DNA of 64,000 bases from Blastocatellia bacterium. GTDB taxonomy: Bacteria; Acidobacteriota; Blastocatellia; Pyrinomonadales; Pyrinomonadaceae. The DNA lies in assembly GCA_003168335.1 (NCBI GenBank), contig PMSM01000013.1, positions 186,001 to 250,000 on the forward strand, in the 5' to 3' direction. Below the pieces are notes generated by a model that was not told where the DNA came from, did no database searches, and saw only the letters and a list, made by a program, of their open reading frames with translations. Made by a program: the position numbers and the translations under genes. Positions 9,636-20,316 of the stretch are shown here, one piece after another; the stretch's first letter is position 1; every line of letters begins with the position of its first letter.

Positions 9636-9766
9636 TTGGGTAATGGCGGGGCCGGCGAACCCGCCCGGATGCGAGCCCGTGCGGCGCTGCGCATCGCTGG
9701 AATCAAGCAGAACTGGGGGACCCTTAACGGTTTACGGTTCTCAGTGTAGCATAGACGGGCGCTGAT

Positions 9767-9863
9767 GCTGGGAACGCGGACGTCCCGTCCGCACTGAGCG
9801 CGAAGCGCGAAACGTCTTAGCTTGCTGCGCAAGCTGTGCGGACGGGACGTCCGCGCTCCCAGC
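9767..9863. repeat. Palindromic element, family I, copy C, just upstream of folK
   Basis: The ends are GCTGGGAACGCGGACG and CGTCCGCGCTCCCAGC, with an internal GAGCGCGAAGCGCGAAA and a GCTTGCTGCGCAAGC hairpin. It ends 21 bp before the folK start. The folK frame is open back into the element, which could mislead gene callers. Confidence 0.85.
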
Positions 9864-9884
9864 AAGAGCGTGACCTTCAATCTT

Positions 9885-10391
9885 ATGTTCTCAAATCGTA
9901 ATCACGCCAAAGCTTACGTAAGTCTCGGTTCGAACCTGGGCGACCGAGCGGGGAACCTCGTGCTCGCCGTGCGCGGCATGATGGAAGCCGCGCTGTGCGT
10001 CACTCGTCTGTCTTCAATTTATGAGACCGAGGCGGTTAGTCAGGTCGAGCAAGGGCCTTTTCTCAACATGGTCGCCGAGATGGGAAATCCTTTGCCGTCG
10101 CCTGAGCAGGTGATGGCCCGGCTTCTGCGAATTGAATACCTGCTGGGCCGCACTCGCGATCTCAAGAACGGCCCGCGCACAATCGATCTCGATCTGCTGC
10201 TTTACGGAGATCTGGTAAACCTGACCGAATTCCTAATCGTGCCGCATCCGCAAATGCACAAACGCAGGTTTGTGCTGGAGCCGTTGGTGGAGATTGCGCC
10301 GCACGTTCTCCATCCCATATTAGAGTTCACGGCGGCAGAATTGCTCGAGAGTTTGGAAGATAAATCGACCGTGAAGCGTTGGGTTCCGTGA
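9885..10391 (+). CDS. folK: 2-amino-4-hydroxy-6-hydroxymethyldihydropteridine pyrophosphokinase
   Basis: FolK transfers pyrophosphate from ATP to the pterin in folate synthesis. The 168 residues show AYVSLGSNLGDR (about 9-20), GPFLNMVAEM, GPRTIDLDLLLYG (about 98-110) and PHPQMHKRRFVLEPL. The chosen ATG at 9885 gives the normal family length; the longer frame from 9822 would begin inside repeat copy C and is unlikely. No folP or folB neighbour is present. The Shine-Dalgarno site is weak. Confidence 0.93.
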   Translation: MFSNRNHAKAYVSLGSNLGDRAGNLVLAVRGMMEAALCVTRLSSIYETEAVSQVEQGPFLNMVAEMGNPLPSPEQVMARLLRIEYLLGRTRDLKNGPRTIDLDLLLYGDLVNLTEFLIVPHPQMHKRRFVLEPLVEIAPHVLHPILEFTAAELLESLEDKSTVKRWVP

Positions 10392-10437
10392 GCGTAGTGT
10401 TTGCGGATTAACTTCCTGGGGGAACCGCTCGACGAGC

Positions 10438-10662
10438 CATCGAAGATGGCGGCAGAATGTAGTCCCGGGCGTAAGCCCGGGGGATGACGTTCCCCTTAAG
10501 AAGCGAAAGCCCGCGAAGCGGGCGACAGCGACTTGCTTAGATCGCTAACCAGGTTCTTCTGCCACCCGCTTCGCGGGCTTAATGATTCTTTTGGGTCCTG
10601 ATCCACGGGCTCACGCCCGTGACTACTCATATGCCAGCCTGCTTCGCAGGCTGGTTAATAGC
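10438..10662. repeat. Composite palindromic element, family II, copy 2
   Basis: It occupies most of the 350-bp gap 10392-10741, which has no gene. The module order is the same as in copy 1: CATCGAAGATGG, CCCGGGCGTAAGCCCGGG, AGCCCGCGAAGCGGGC, CCACCCGCTTCGCGGGC, CACGGGCTCACGCCCGTG, CAGCCTGCTTCGCAGGCTG. Stem bases differ from copy 1 in paired positions on both arms, so pairing is kept. Confidence 0.8.
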
Positions 10663-10741
10663 TCGCTTTGCTGGAGTTTATCCCCGGTTCAGGAACCAAA
10701 ATCCCCGTCATGCTCCGTTCGCCACCGCACTCGAAACTTTC

Positions 10742-12370
10742 TCAACCCAACTTTGCAGTCGGCAAAAATTGCGGCGGGCGGCGAGCCTTAGTGGCTTGCT
10801 CAAACGCGTAAGCGAACTTGATGAGAGTTGGCTCACTCCAGGCGCGGCCAAAGAAGGAAATACCAATTGGCAGACCGAACACGTAACCTGCCGGCACGGT
10901 GATGTGCGGATAGCCCGCGACCGCGGAAGCAGTCGAGTAGCCACCCGTAAAGTGATCGCCGTTGACCCAATCCGTTGTCCAGGCAGGGCCACCCGTCGGC
11001 GCGATCAGCGCGTCGAGTTTGTTCTTGTCCATCACAAAGTCGATGCCTTCCTTGCGGGACATACGCTGATCCTTTGCCAGCGCATCGCGATAAGCCTTGT
11101 CGGTTAGCGGTCCTTTAGCCTGGGCCTTGATCATGATGTCCTGACCAAAGTAAGGCATTTCGCGATCGCGGTATTGTTCGTTAAAGTCGATGATCTCCTT
11201 CAATGATTTCACCGGAGCGCGGGGACCGAGCGATGCCAGATACGAATTCAGATCGGCTTTGAATTCGTAAAGCAGCACCTCCATTTCAGAGTCGTCAAAC
11301 TTTCCCTGGGTCGGAATGTCGGCCGGATCGACGATCGTGGCGCCACGTTTCTTCATGATGTCGATGCAATCGCCCATCAGCTTGTCGACGGCATCGTTGA
11401 ACCCAAATCCTTTTCGATGAACACCAATACGCGCGCCCTTCAATCCGTTCGCGTCAAGGAACTTCGTATAGTCAGCAAATGATTTGCCGGCACTTGCCCT
11501 GGTCGCATCGTCGCGCGCATCGATGCCGGCCAGCGCGCCCAGCAAGATCGCCGCGTCGGTTACCGTGCGGCACATGGGCCCGGCGGTGTCCTGGCTGTGC
11601 GAGATGGGAATAATGCCGGCGCGGCTGATCAATCCCACCGTTGGCTTGATGCCCGCGAGCGAGTTGGCATTCGACGGACAAACCACTGAGCCGTCGGTCT
11701 CGGTGCCGATGCCGATAGCCGAGAGGTTCGCAGCCACGGCCGCGCCGGTGCCGGAACTCGAGCCGCACGGATTGCGATCGAGCACGTAGGGATTCTTTGT
11801 TTGTCCGCCGCGGCCGCTCCAGCCGCTGCTCGAATGGCTGGAACGAAAGTTCGCCCACTCGCTGAGGTTGGTCTTGCCCAGAATCACCGCGCCCGCCTCG
11901 CGCAGCTTCCTGGCCACAAACGAATCCTGCAAAGGAATCGATCCGCCCAGCGCCAGCGATCCCGCGGTCGTCGTCATGCGATCCTGCGTACCGATGTTGT
12001 CTTTGATGAGCACCGGAATGCCGTGCAGCGGCCCGCGCGCTCCTTTCGCCCCGCGCTCTTTATCCAGAGCGGCCGCTATAGACAGCGCTTCGGGATTCAG
12101 CTCGATCACCGAATTGGTGGCCGGGCCGCGCTTGTCAATCTCATCAATCCGGTCGAGATACTTTTGGGTGAGAGACTGCGCCGTATATTTTCCCGAGGTC
12201 ATGCCGCTTTGCAGATCGGCGATGGTCACCTCGTCAAGTTCGAATGCCGGCGGCGGCGCGCTGGTGACGGATGAACCGGGCGATGTTTCTTTGCCCGCGG
12301 TGGTGATGCCGGCGCTGGCCAGGCCCACGCCGCCGGCAACGCTGTTACGTACAAACGTCCTTCGATTCAT
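10742..12370 (-). CDS. Amidase (amidase signature family) with Tat-type signal
   Basis: The ATG at 12370, preceded by GAGGGAAACC, gives 542 residues starting MNRRTFVRNS, a twin-arginine export signal; an in-frame ATG-like start at 12436 is less likely. The catalytic Lys is K123 in PVLIKDN, the cis-Ser lies in PCGSSSGTG (201-209), and the nucleophile S228 in TETDGS. This Ser-cisSer-Lys triad hydrolyses carbon-nitrogen bonds in amides. GatA is excluded by the signal peptide, the divergence after residue 300 and the lack of gatB/gatC nearby. The protein is probably periplasmic, substrate unknown. It follows the S41 protease on the same strand by 83 bp. Confidence 0.9.
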   Translation of the reverse strand: MNRRTFVRNSVAGGVGLASAGITTAGKETSPGSSVTSAPPPAFELDEVTIADLQSGMTSGKYTAQSLTQKYLDRIDEIDKRGPATNSVIELNPEALSIAAALDKERGAKGARGPLHGIPVLIKDNIGTQDRMTTTAGSLALGGSIPLQDSFVARKLREAGAVILGKTNLSEWANFRSSHSSSGWSGRGGQTKNPYVLDRNPCGSSSGTGAAVAANLSAIGIGTETDGSVVCPSNANSLAGIKPTVGLISRAGIIPISHSQDTAGPMCRTVTDAAILLGALAGIDARDDATRASAGKSFADYTKFLDANGLKGARIGVHRKGFGFNDAVDKLMGDCIDIMKKRGATIVDPADIPTQGKFDDSEMEVLLYEFKADLNSYLASLGPRAPVKSLKEIIDFNEQYRDREMPYFGQDIMIKAQAKGPLTDKAYRDALAKDQRMSRKEGIDFVMDKNKLDALIAPTGGPAWTTDWVNGDHFTGGYSTASAVAGYPHITVPAGYVFGLPIGISFFGRAWSEPTLIKFAYAFEQATKARRPPQFLPTAKLG

Positions 12371-12452
12371 GGTTTCCCTCGATAACCGCAATGATGGAAC
12401 GACGCCACTTCTATGACGAAGGGGCAGTAAAGTCAAATGGATTGTAAAGAAG

Positions 12453-14264
12453 TCAGATGAGAATTTCTTCCAGTTCTTCGATGCCGGGAAAGAAAGGAAG
12501 CCCTGAAAAGTGTTGCATGGACTTCAGGTTGAAACTGATCGGAGTTCCATTGCGAATGCTTTCAGCCAGTCTCTTCGCGTCCGGCAGTACGCCGATGGCG
12601 CGCAATGCCTGTGGATCGCTTTCCAGCAGAACGCGCTGACCTGCATCGGCGCCAAACGCCGCGGTAATAATTTCCTCGCGCAGCCGGAGCTTAACGAAAT
12701 CCAGGTCGGCGTCGATCTGGGGAATCAGCAGGTGTTGGGTCTGATCTTTGCGAACGTAATTGCGAAACGCCTCGAGGACCCGGTCGGTGATTACATAATC
12801 CGTGGCTTTTGGAGCATGGGCGTATTCGACCTTGTCGACGCGATACGATTCGAGTCCGGGAACCTTACCTCCGGCCAGTGCGCGGGTGAAATCGAAGGCG
12901 GCTTCAATCATGCGGCCACGCACCGGCGTCGCCGTTAGCGGCCGCGCTTCAATGTCGGGTGTGATGCCGCCGCCGCCGTAAAAAACTCGGCCCGCGGCTG
13001 TGCGAAAGGCGGGTGCGTTCGAGCTGCGTGGTGGCGCTGATTCATTGGGCGATGGCTGGCCCGGCTGAGTCGGTTGTTGGTTATCGTTCTGATCGTGCCG
13101 GACGTAATAATCATAAAGCGAGCCGCTGGAATAGTCGCGCTGCAACGAGCGACCGTAAGGCGTGTAGTAACGCGCGGTCGTCAGAGTCAATCCGGTATTA
13201 TACGGAAGTTGAAAAACATGCTGAACCAAACCTTTGCCAAAGCTCGTTTCGCCGACGACCAGGCCACGTCCATGGTCCTGAATCGCTCCCGCCACAATCT
13301 CTGAGGCCGAAGCAGTATTGCGATTGATCAGGACCACCAGCGGCAGTTCTTCGGGTTCGCTGCCGTTTGATTTGTAAACAGCAGGCTCGTGGTATTCGCT
13401 TCGTCCTTTGACCGAAACAATGACCTGGTCGCGCGGCAGGAACTCGCTGGAGACGTCAATCGCCTGATCCAGCAGGCCGCCGGGATTGTTGCGCAGGTCC
13501 AGAACCAACTGGCGCATGCCATCCTTCCCCTTCTTTAAAGCGGCGATCGCGTCGCGCAGCTCGTCATCCGTGGTGTGCTGGAATCCGCCGACCAATCCGA
13601 TGTAGCCGGTGGTTGAGTTGAGCATGAACACATTTCGAATCGAAGGTAGCGGCACTGCGTCGCGTACAATCTTGATGTTGACCGCGGCTTCCTCTCCGGC
13701 GCGCTCAACTTTCAGTTCCACAGCTTTGCTGCGCTCGCCGCGCACATGTTTCGAAACTTCATCACTGGACCAATCGCGGGCGTCTTTGCCGTCGACTTCC
13801 ACGATGCGGTCGCCATAGCGTAACCCCGCGCGCGCCGCGGGCGTGCCTTCGACGACCGATTGAATGTACACGCCGTCGTCGTGGCGCGAGATCTGGACTC
13901 CGATTCCGTAAAAGCTCGACGCCTGATCCTCTTTCAGCTTCCTGAATTCCGCGGTCGAGAAGTAAACCGAGTGCGGGTCAAGAGTAAAAAGCATTCCCTG
14001 AATCGCGGCCTGGGTGGCTTTTTCGTAATCGATTTCGCCGGCATACTTATCTTCCACCGTTGAGATCGCTTCGCGATAATCACTCTCAATTTTGTCCGCT
14101 TCGTATTTCTCAGGAGTCGTAACCTGATTTGAGTTGGCTGCGTTAGGGTTAGTAAGACGCCGGTGAGACGTGCTCGTGCGTACCCCCCCGGCAAGACTTG
14201 CCGTGACGATGATCAGCGCGGCGACGATTATGAAGTTCCGAGTCATAAAGAGGCGATCCTTCAT
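12453..14264 (-). CDS. S41-family C-terminal processing peptidase with PDZ domain
   Basis: The ATG at 14264 has AGGAACA just upstream; the frame extends to 14321 without a better site. The 603-residue protein starts with a membrane/signal segment (about 8-30). A PDZ domain follows (about 110-190, GVQISRHDDGVYIQSVVEG). The S41 catalytic core has TASASEIVAGAIQDHGRG (Ser) and VVGETSFGKGLVQ (Lys) at about 315-350. Such Ser/Lys proteases trim or degrade periplasmic proteins from the C-terminus. A C-terminal extension (about 430-600) has a Pro/Gln/Ser-rich linker. Likely role: envelope protein quality control; natural substrates unknown. Confidence 0.92.
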   Translation of the reverse strand: MKDRLFMTRNFIIVAALIIVTASLAGGVRTSTSHRRLTNPNAANSNQVTTPEKYEADKIESDYREAISTVEDKYAGEIDYEKATQAAIQGMLFTLDPHSVYFSTAEFRKLKEDQASSFYGIGVQISRHDDGVYIQSVVEGTPAARAGLRYGDRIVEVDGKDARDWSSDEVSKHVRGERSKAVELKVERAGEEAAVNIKIVRDAVPLPSIRNVFMLNSTTGYIGLVGGFQHTTDDELRDAIAALKKGKDGMRQLVLDLRNNPGGLLDQAIDVSSEFLPRDQVIVSVKGRSEYHEPAVYKSNGSEPEELPLVVLINRNTASASEIVAGAIQDHGRGLVVGETSFGKGLVQHVFQLPYNTGLTLTTARYYTPYGRSLQRDYSSGSLYDYYVRHDQNDNQQPTQPGQPSPNESAPPRSSNAPAFRTAAGRVFYGGGGITPDIEARPLTATPVRGRMIEAAFDFTRALAGGKVPGLESYRVDKVEYAHAPKATDYVITDRVLEAFRNYVRKDQTQHLLIPQIDADLDFVKLRLREEIITAAFGADAGQRVLLESDPQALRAIGVLPDAKRLAESIRNGTPISFNLKSMQHFSGLPFFPGIEELEEILI

Positions 14265-14382
14265 TGTTCCTGCGGATCGCGGGGTTGCGAACTCAAAATA
14301 TAACACAGTGGTCGGCGTCACTGAAACGGCAGGGTCGCCTTGTGCGACGCACCTGATTCATTGAGAATGTCTGCAATCAAAG

Positions 14383-15195
14383 ATGAGCCCGAAATTGTCC
14401 ATCGTAATTCCTGCTTACAATGAAGCTGCGCGGCTGGGAAGATCGCTGCGTTCCATTGTCGGCTATCTGAATGAAAGGCGCGCTGAGAGCGAACTGATCG
14501 TCGTCGACGATGGGTCCACAGACAACACAGCGGAGATTGCGGAACAGAACCTGGCGGACTCTGGTGCAGTGGTCACGCGGGTGATCCGTTACGAGCAGAA
14601 CCGCGGCAAAGGCCACGCCGCGCGCACGGGCCTGCTCGCGGCCCGCGCGAATATCGCCCTGTTCTCTGACGCCGACCTGTCGACGCCGATTACTGAGACG
14701 CCGAAGCTGGTCGATCCGATCAGGCGTGGCGAATGCGATCTCACGTTTGGATCACGCGCGCTCGATCGCCGCTTGATTGGCGTGCATCAGCCGTGGCGCC
14801 GCGAACAAGGCGGCCGGGTTTTCAATCTCATCGTTCGTCTGGCGACCGGGTTGCCGTTCTGGGACACGCAATGCGGGTTCAAAGTGTTTCGCATGAACGT
14901 CTGCCGGCCGCTGATCGAAGCCGCGCAGATAGATCGGTTTGGCTTTGACGTGGAATTGATTTACCTGGCGCATCTGGCGCGGCTGCGCTTGCGCGAGATC
15001 CCCGTACGTTGGAACGACGATCCCGCCAGCAAGGTCGCCGTCATGCGGGATAGCCTGCGGATGGTCGACGAAGTGCGCCGCATTCGTCGCGCCGCCGATG
15101 CCGGTGAGTACAGTGAAGCGATTAGCGCGGCGCGCACCGCGGCGATGGTAGAAGCGAAGCAAGGTCTTTCGGCGCCTTCGGTATCGCTTTCATGA
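14383..15195 (+). CDS. Family 2 glycosyltransferase, dolichyl/polyprenyl-phosphate sugar synthase type
   Basis: The 270-residue GT-A protein has LSIVIPAYNEAARL (5-18), IVVDDGSTDNT (39-49), GKGHAARTG and a DxD-like FSDADLSTP at about 94-102, followed by GSRAL and WDTQCGFKVF. The pattern fits enzymes that move a sugar from a nucleotide donor onto a polyprenyl phosphate. It has no membrane segments, so it acts at the cytoplasmic face. The start is an ATG without a clear Shine-Dalgarno site. It is divergent from the S41 gene; the palindrome at 15209 separates it from pdxJ. Confidence 0.85.
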   Translation: MSPKLSIVIPAYNEAARLGRSLRSIVGYLNERRAESELIVVDDGSTDNTAEIAEQNLADSGAVVTRVIRYEQNRGKGHAARTGLLAARANIALFSDADLSTPITETPKLVDPIRRGECDLTFGSRALDRRLIGVHQPWRREQGGRVFNLIVRLATGLPFWDTQCGFKVFRMNVCRPLIEAAQIDRFGFDVELIYLAHLARLRLREIPVRWNDDPASKVAVMRDSLRMVDEVRRIRRAADAGEYSEAISAARTAAMVEAKQGLSAPSVSLS

Positions 15196-15208
15196 AGTGT
15201 AAGATCAT

Positions 15209-15290
15209 TTACCACAGAGGACACAGAGAAACCGGGAAGAGATTAGCCTTGAACCCTTCTCTTAGTCTTCTCTGTGCCCGCTGTGGTTAT
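15209..15290. repeat. Imperfect long inverted repeat between glycosyltransferase and pdxJ
   Basis: The left arm TTACCACAGAGGACACAGAGAA and right arm TTCTCTGTGCCCGCTGTGGTTA are nearly complementary, with about 35 bp between. It may serve as a terminator or be a dispersed element. Confidence 0.7.
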
Positions 15291-15313
15291 TCCCAACTGA
15301 TTTGGAGCACCAG

Positions 15314-16078
15314 ATGACTGCACGACTCAACGTAAACATAGATCACGTAGCGACCATTCGTCAGGCGCGGCGCGCGCCCGAACCGAGCGTCGTCGCCGCC
15401 GCCATGATCTGCGAACAAGCCGGCGCCGACGGGATCACTATCCACCTGCGCGGCGATCGCCGGCACATTCAGGACACGGACGTCGTGCTGCTGCGGCAAG
15501 CCGTGACTACTTACTTGAACGTTGAAATGGCCGCCACCGAAGAGATGGTGAAGATTGCGATTGAGACGCGGCCCGATGCCGTCTCGCTGGTGCCGGAGAA
15601 TCCCAACGAGATTACCACTGAAGGCGGTCTGAACGTGCGGCCCAACATCGCCATCGTGCGCGCGGCGGTCAATCGTTTGCGCGAGGCGGGCATCATGACC
15701 AGTCTATTCATCGATCCCGACTCGCATCAGATCGAAGCCGCGCGCGAAGTCAACGCGCAACAGGTCGAGTTATGCACGGCCGCTTATGCCGAAGCGACGC
15801 TGGGCGCGCACGGAATCCATGGCGAGGGCGCCGTGCGGGCGAACCAGGAATTGCGACGCTTGAGCGAAGGCGCGGCCTTGGCGGCTCAGTATGGTCTGCA
15901 TGTGGCCGCGGGACATGGTCTCACGTTGCGAAACGTCGGGGCGGTGGCGGAGATTAGCGCGATTGAGGAATTCAATATCGGTCACAGCATCATCGCGAAT
16001 TCGGTGTTTATGGGCCTGGAGCGGGCCGTGCGAGAGATGCGCGAGGCGATCAGAGCGGGAACAGCATACGCCCGATGA
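15314..16078 (+). CDS. pdxJ: Pyridoxine 5'-phosphate synthase
   Basis: PdxJ condenses 1-deoxyxylulose 5-phosphate with 3-amino-2-oxopropyl phosphate to form pyridoxine 5'-phosphate (the DXP-dependent vitamin B6 route). The 254-residue TIM barrel has [16 protein letters not shown] near the N-terminus, [27 protein letters not shown]-like [11 protein letters not shown] and the C-terminal [10 protein letters not shown]. The ATG has GGAG six bases upstream; a TTG at 15302 is not needed. It nearly abuts the following amidohydrolase gene (33 bp), suggesting cotranscription. Confidence 0.97.
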   Translation: MTARLNVNIDHVATIRQARRAPEPSVVAAAMICEQAGADGITIHLRGDRRHIQDTDVVLLRQAVTTYLNVEMAATEEMVKIAIETRPDAVSLVPENPNEITTEGGLNVRPNIAIVRAAVNRLREAGIMTSLFIDPDSHQIEAAREVNAQQVELCTAAYAEATLGAHGIHGEGAVRANQELRRLSEGAALAAQYGLHVAAGHGLTLRNVGAVAEISAIEEFNIGHSIIANSVFMGLERAVREMREAIRAGTAYAR

Positions 16079-16111
16079 TTGCTTCCAGCATCGAACGAAG
16101 GGAGAGCCATC

Positions 16112-17407
16112 ATGCGATCCGTGAAGATCATTCTATGCATCCTCATCACGAGCGTCTGCGCCCCGGCGCAATCGGTTTCTTCACCGGCACCTGCACAGTC
16201 GCCTATCCAGGCACTCGCAAAGGCCAAACGCATCGTGATTGCCGTCAGCACGGTGCTTGACGGCAAGGGCCACGTGCTGCACAACACTCGCATCGTGATC
16301 GAGGGCTCAAAGATTGTCGCCCTTGACCCAAAGGCTGGGCCAGTGGACTACGACCTGCGCGGCCTGACGGTTCTGCCGGGCTGGATTGACGCGCACGTGC
16401 ACATCACCTGGAGCTTCGGCAAGGATGGAAAAAACGCGGGCTCGGGAGAAACAACACCGGAGGCCGCCTATCGAGCGGCCTCAAATGCATGGTTGACGCT
16501 GATGGCCGGCTTCACGACGGTGCAAAGCGTGGGCTCACCCACCGACGTTCCCTTGCGCGAGGCCATCGCGAAAGGCACCCTCCCCGGCCCTCGCCTCCTG
16601 ACGGCCGTCGAGCCGCTCACGGGGCGAGGCGATCGGACCGGGACGCCGGATGAAATCCGCGCCTACGTGCGGAAACAAAAGGAAGCAGGCGCGGACCTGA
16701 TCAAAATCTTCGCGTCGCAGAGCATCCGTCAGGGCGGGGGGATGACGCTTTCACAAGAGCAATTGAACGCGGCCTGCGATGAAGCGAAGAAGCAGGGCCT
16801 ACGCACGCTGGTGCACGCTTATAAAGGAGCTGTCCGTGCTGCAACTCTTGCCGGATGCACTGAAATCGAGCACGGCACCATGGCGAGCGATGACGATCTA
16901 AAATTGATGGCTGAGAAGGGCACCTATCTGGATCCGCAGGCTGGCCTGGTGATCGAGAACTACTTGCTGAACAAGGAAAAGTATCTCGGCACACCCGGTT
17001 ACACGGCAGAAGGTTTTGCCGCGATGGAGAAGGTCCTATCGTTGAACCACGAGCTGGTGCAACGCGCGTCGAAGATTCCCGGGTTGAAGATCGTCTTTGG
17101 CACCGACGCCGTGGCAGGCGCTCACGGACGCAACGCCGAAGAGTTCATCGATCGCGTGCGTGACGGTGGCGTGGACCCAATGGCGGCGATGGTCTCTGCG
17201 AATTCGTCGGGCGCGGAAGCAATGGGCCTGGCCGATCAGATCGGTTCCGTCGCACCGGGCTTGCAGGCAGATATCATTGCGCTCGAGGGGGATCCTTTGA
17301 AAGACATCACGGCCGTGCGGCGCGTAGTATTTGTGATGAAGGGCGGCGTTGTTTACAAGAACGCCGCGCGCGGCGCGATTCCTGTTTATGCAGGCGTCCA
17401 GCCTTGA
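16112..17407 (+). CDS. Secreted amidohydrolase (imidazolonepropionase/prolidase-like)
   Basis: The ATG at 16112 follows GGGAGAG; the protein has 431 residues. A Sec signal ends near residue 20. Metal ligands fit the amidohydrolase superfamily: HVH (95-97), a Lys in DLIKIFAS, His in LVHAYKG, His in EIEHGTM and Asp in FGTDAV. The family hydrolyses amide or ester bonds at a mono- or dinuclear metal centre; in acidobacterial genomes many exported relatives act on peptides or remain untested. The gene lies 33 bp after pdxJ, and is convergent with atpC. Confidence 0.88.
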   Translation: MRSVKIILCILITSVCAPAQSVSSPAPAQSPIQALAKAKRIVIAVSTVLDGKGHVLHNTRIVIEGSKIVALDPKAGPVDYDLRGLTVLPGWIDAHVHITWSFGKDGKNAGSGETTPEAAYRAASNAWLTLMAGFTTVQSVGSPTDVPLREAIAKGTLPGPRLLTAVEPLTGRGDRTGTPDEIRAYVRKQKEAGADLIKIFASQSIRQGGGMTLSQEQLNAACDEAKKQGLRTLVHAYKGAVRAATLAGCTEIEHGTMASDDDLKLMAEKGTYLDPQAGLVIENYLLNKEKYLGTPGYTAEGFAAMEKVLSLNHELVQRASKIPGLKIVFGTDAVAGAHGRNAEEFIDRVRDGGVDPMAAMVSANSSGAEAMGLADQIGSVAPGLQADIIALEGDPLKDITAVRRVVFVMKGGVVYKNAARGAIPVYAGVQP

Positions 17408-17424
17408 TCCGGCCGTTCCCGTGA

Positions 17425-17841
17425 TTAGCGTTGCAGCGAGGATGTAGCGAGCTGCAGCCGCACCATGGACCGCTCGAGTTTCGCGCGCGCTTTTTCGAAA
17501 TCTTCTTCGGTGCCGTTCCATGAAGTCAGCTGCTTTTCGGTGTGCTCGCGGGACAGTCGCGCCCGCGCGGCATCGATCTCATCGGGACGTTCGGCAATTT
17601 CCGCCAGCACTGAGACGCGATCCCCGTTGACTTCAACAAACCCACCTGAAACGTGCAATTGAAAGGTAGTCCCGTCTTCGTTGTAAGAGAGCACGCCGGT
17701 CTGCAATTCGGAAATCAACGCCGCATGACCCGGCAAAATTCCGAGCTCACCACCGCGTCCCGGGACGGTAACTGAGTTGACTTGCTCTGACAGCAAGCGG
17801 CGCTCAGGAGTGACGACTTCCAGTTGAAGTTGATCGGCCAT
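17425..17841 (-). CDS. atpC: ATP synthase F1 epsilon subunit
   Basis: The 138-residue epsilon subunit has an N-terminal beta-sandwich starting LQLEVVTPERRLLSEQVNSV, a GRGGELGILPGHA motif (about 28-40) and two C-terminal helices. It couples the rotor to the F1 head and can inhibit ATP hydrolysis. It follows atpD by 76 bp, with a palindrome in the gap. The other F0F1 genes are not in this window. Confidence 0.96.
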   Translation of the reverse strand: MADQLQLEVVTPERRLLSEQVNSVTVPGRGGELGILPGHAALISELQTGVLSYNEDGTTFQLHVSGGFVEVNGDRVSVLAEIAERPDEIDAARARLSREHTEKQLTSWNGTEEDFEKARAKLERSMVRLQLATSSLQR

Positions 17842-17917
17842 AAAGTAGCACAGACTTTCGGTCTGTGATGATTCCTTGAACTGTTAAAAAAAAAGCACAG
17901 ACTAAAGTCTCTGCTAC

Positions 17918-17920
<3 letters not shown>
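17842..17920. repeat. Palindrome between atpD and atpC
   Basis: AGTAGCACAGACTTTCGGTCTGTG on the left and CAGACTAAAGTCTCTGCTAC on the right form related hairpins around an A-run. In the mRNA, read leftwards, it lies between the two ATP synthase genes and could set their relative expression. Confidence 0.6.
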
Positions 17921-19441
<1,521 letters not shown>

Positions 19442-19579
19442 TCAGTCAACTCCTTCGGATTAGTGCGAAGCCTTATCAGGCGAAGAACCTGGATGGATTG
19501 AAAGATTGAGAAGATAACATAGGGTCGCGAGCTTCACAAAGCGGGGTTGAATGCCGCGCGACCTGGTGAAGATACAAAA

Positions 19580-19770
19580 CTCCCTCTCCCTTTGGGAGAG
19601 GGCTGGGGAGAGGGACTAGACGTTCAGCCGACTGTACAGTCAAATGAGTTGCAAAGCTCAGGCTCAAACATCCAAGACTCCCGAATGGAGACGAACTGAG
19701 ACGACAGAAGTGTAATGAATGGTTGAGCGTTCACGCCCTCTCCCTAACCCTCTCCCAAAGGGAGAGGGAG
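19580..19770. repeat. Inverted pair of CCCTCTCCC repeats in the atpD-gntR gap
   Basis: The 419-bp gap 19436-19854 has no gene. The blocks 19580-19616 (CTCCCTCTCCCTTTGGGAG then AGGGCTGGGGAGAGGG) and 19736-19770 are inverted copies of each other; each also contains its own CTCTCCC/GGGAGAG hairpin. The 119 bp between them look unrelated to known features. A promoter candidate for the GntR gene follows. Confidence 0.75.
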
Positions 19771-19817
19771 AAAAAGATACTCGATTTGATCCCAACCAGG
19801 TTCACTTTCCCAGCAGC

Positions 19818-19845
19818 TTTACTTGTCCCAGTGTTGTAGTACAAT
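19818..19845 (+). promoter_or_regulatory. Candidate promoter and operator of the GntR gene
   Basis: TTTACT at 19818 and TACAAT at 19840 are 16 bp apart, and TTGTAGTACAA overlaps the -10 box as a near-palindrome suited to autoregulation. The -10 box ends only nine bases before the ATG, and no Shine-Dalgarno site is present, so the transcript may be leaderless or nearly so. Confidence 0.45.
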
Positions 19846-19854
19846 GGTGCAACG

Positions 19855-20226
19855 ATGTTTCAAGTCGACGCCAATCATCCGACTCCGCTTTACGCTCAAC
19901 TGGAAAGGTCCATTCGCTTTGCAATTGCGACCGGGCGGCTGCGGATCGGCGACCAGTTGCCGACAGTGCGGCAGTTGGCGGTGGACTTGCGGATCAACGC
20001 AAATACAGTGGCCAAAGTCTATGCCGAGCTGGAGCGCGCCAGCGTGGTAGAGACACGCAGAGGCGTCGGGACATTCGTTAGTGCGCGACCGAACGAGGCT
20101 GCGAGCCGCCGCGATCGCGACCGGCACCTGCGCGAGTTGACGGATCATTTCATTACGGAAACACACACGCGCGGCTTTTCGATTGACGATGTGATTGAGC
20201 AGCTGGAAAGCAGCCGCAAAAAGTAG
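19855..20226 (+). CDS. GntR-family regulator, YtrA subfamily
   Basis: The 123-residue protein has an N-terminal winged HTH (about 8-75): PLYAQLERSIRFAIATGRLR, GDQLPTVRQLAVDLRINANTV, LERASVVETRRGVGTFV. Its short C-terminal helical part of about 45 residues is typical of YtrA, which lacks a large ligand domain. YtrA regulators usually repress an adjacent transporter operon. Here the next gene, 90 bp on, is a slipin, and a palindrome lies between them. Confidence 0.92.
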   Translation: MFQVDANHPTPLYAQLERSIRFAIATGRLRIGDQLPTVRQLAVDLRINANTVAKVYAELERASVVETRRGVGTFVSARPNEAASRRDRDRHLRELTDHFITETHTRGFSIDDVIEQLESSRKK

Positions 20227-20286
20227 CGCAAGTCGTTAACTTGCGATCCGCTCATCAGGAAATCATCGCAAGTTAACAACTTGCGC
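20226..20286. repeat. Inverted repeat between gntR and the slipin gene
   Basis: GCGCAAGTCGTTAACTTGCGAT and ATCGCAAGTTAACAACTTGCGC form a long near-perfect stem with about 17 bases between. It could attenuate or protect the downstream part of the transcript. Confidence 0.75.
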
Positions 20287-20316
20287 GACAGGCACAAGAA
20301 GGAGATAGAGACGGTT

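Noticed and set aside
9822-9884. Longer FolK N-terminus
   Set aside because: The extra 21 residues are encoded by repeat copy C and lack similarity to FolK; the ATG at 9885 gives the normal length.
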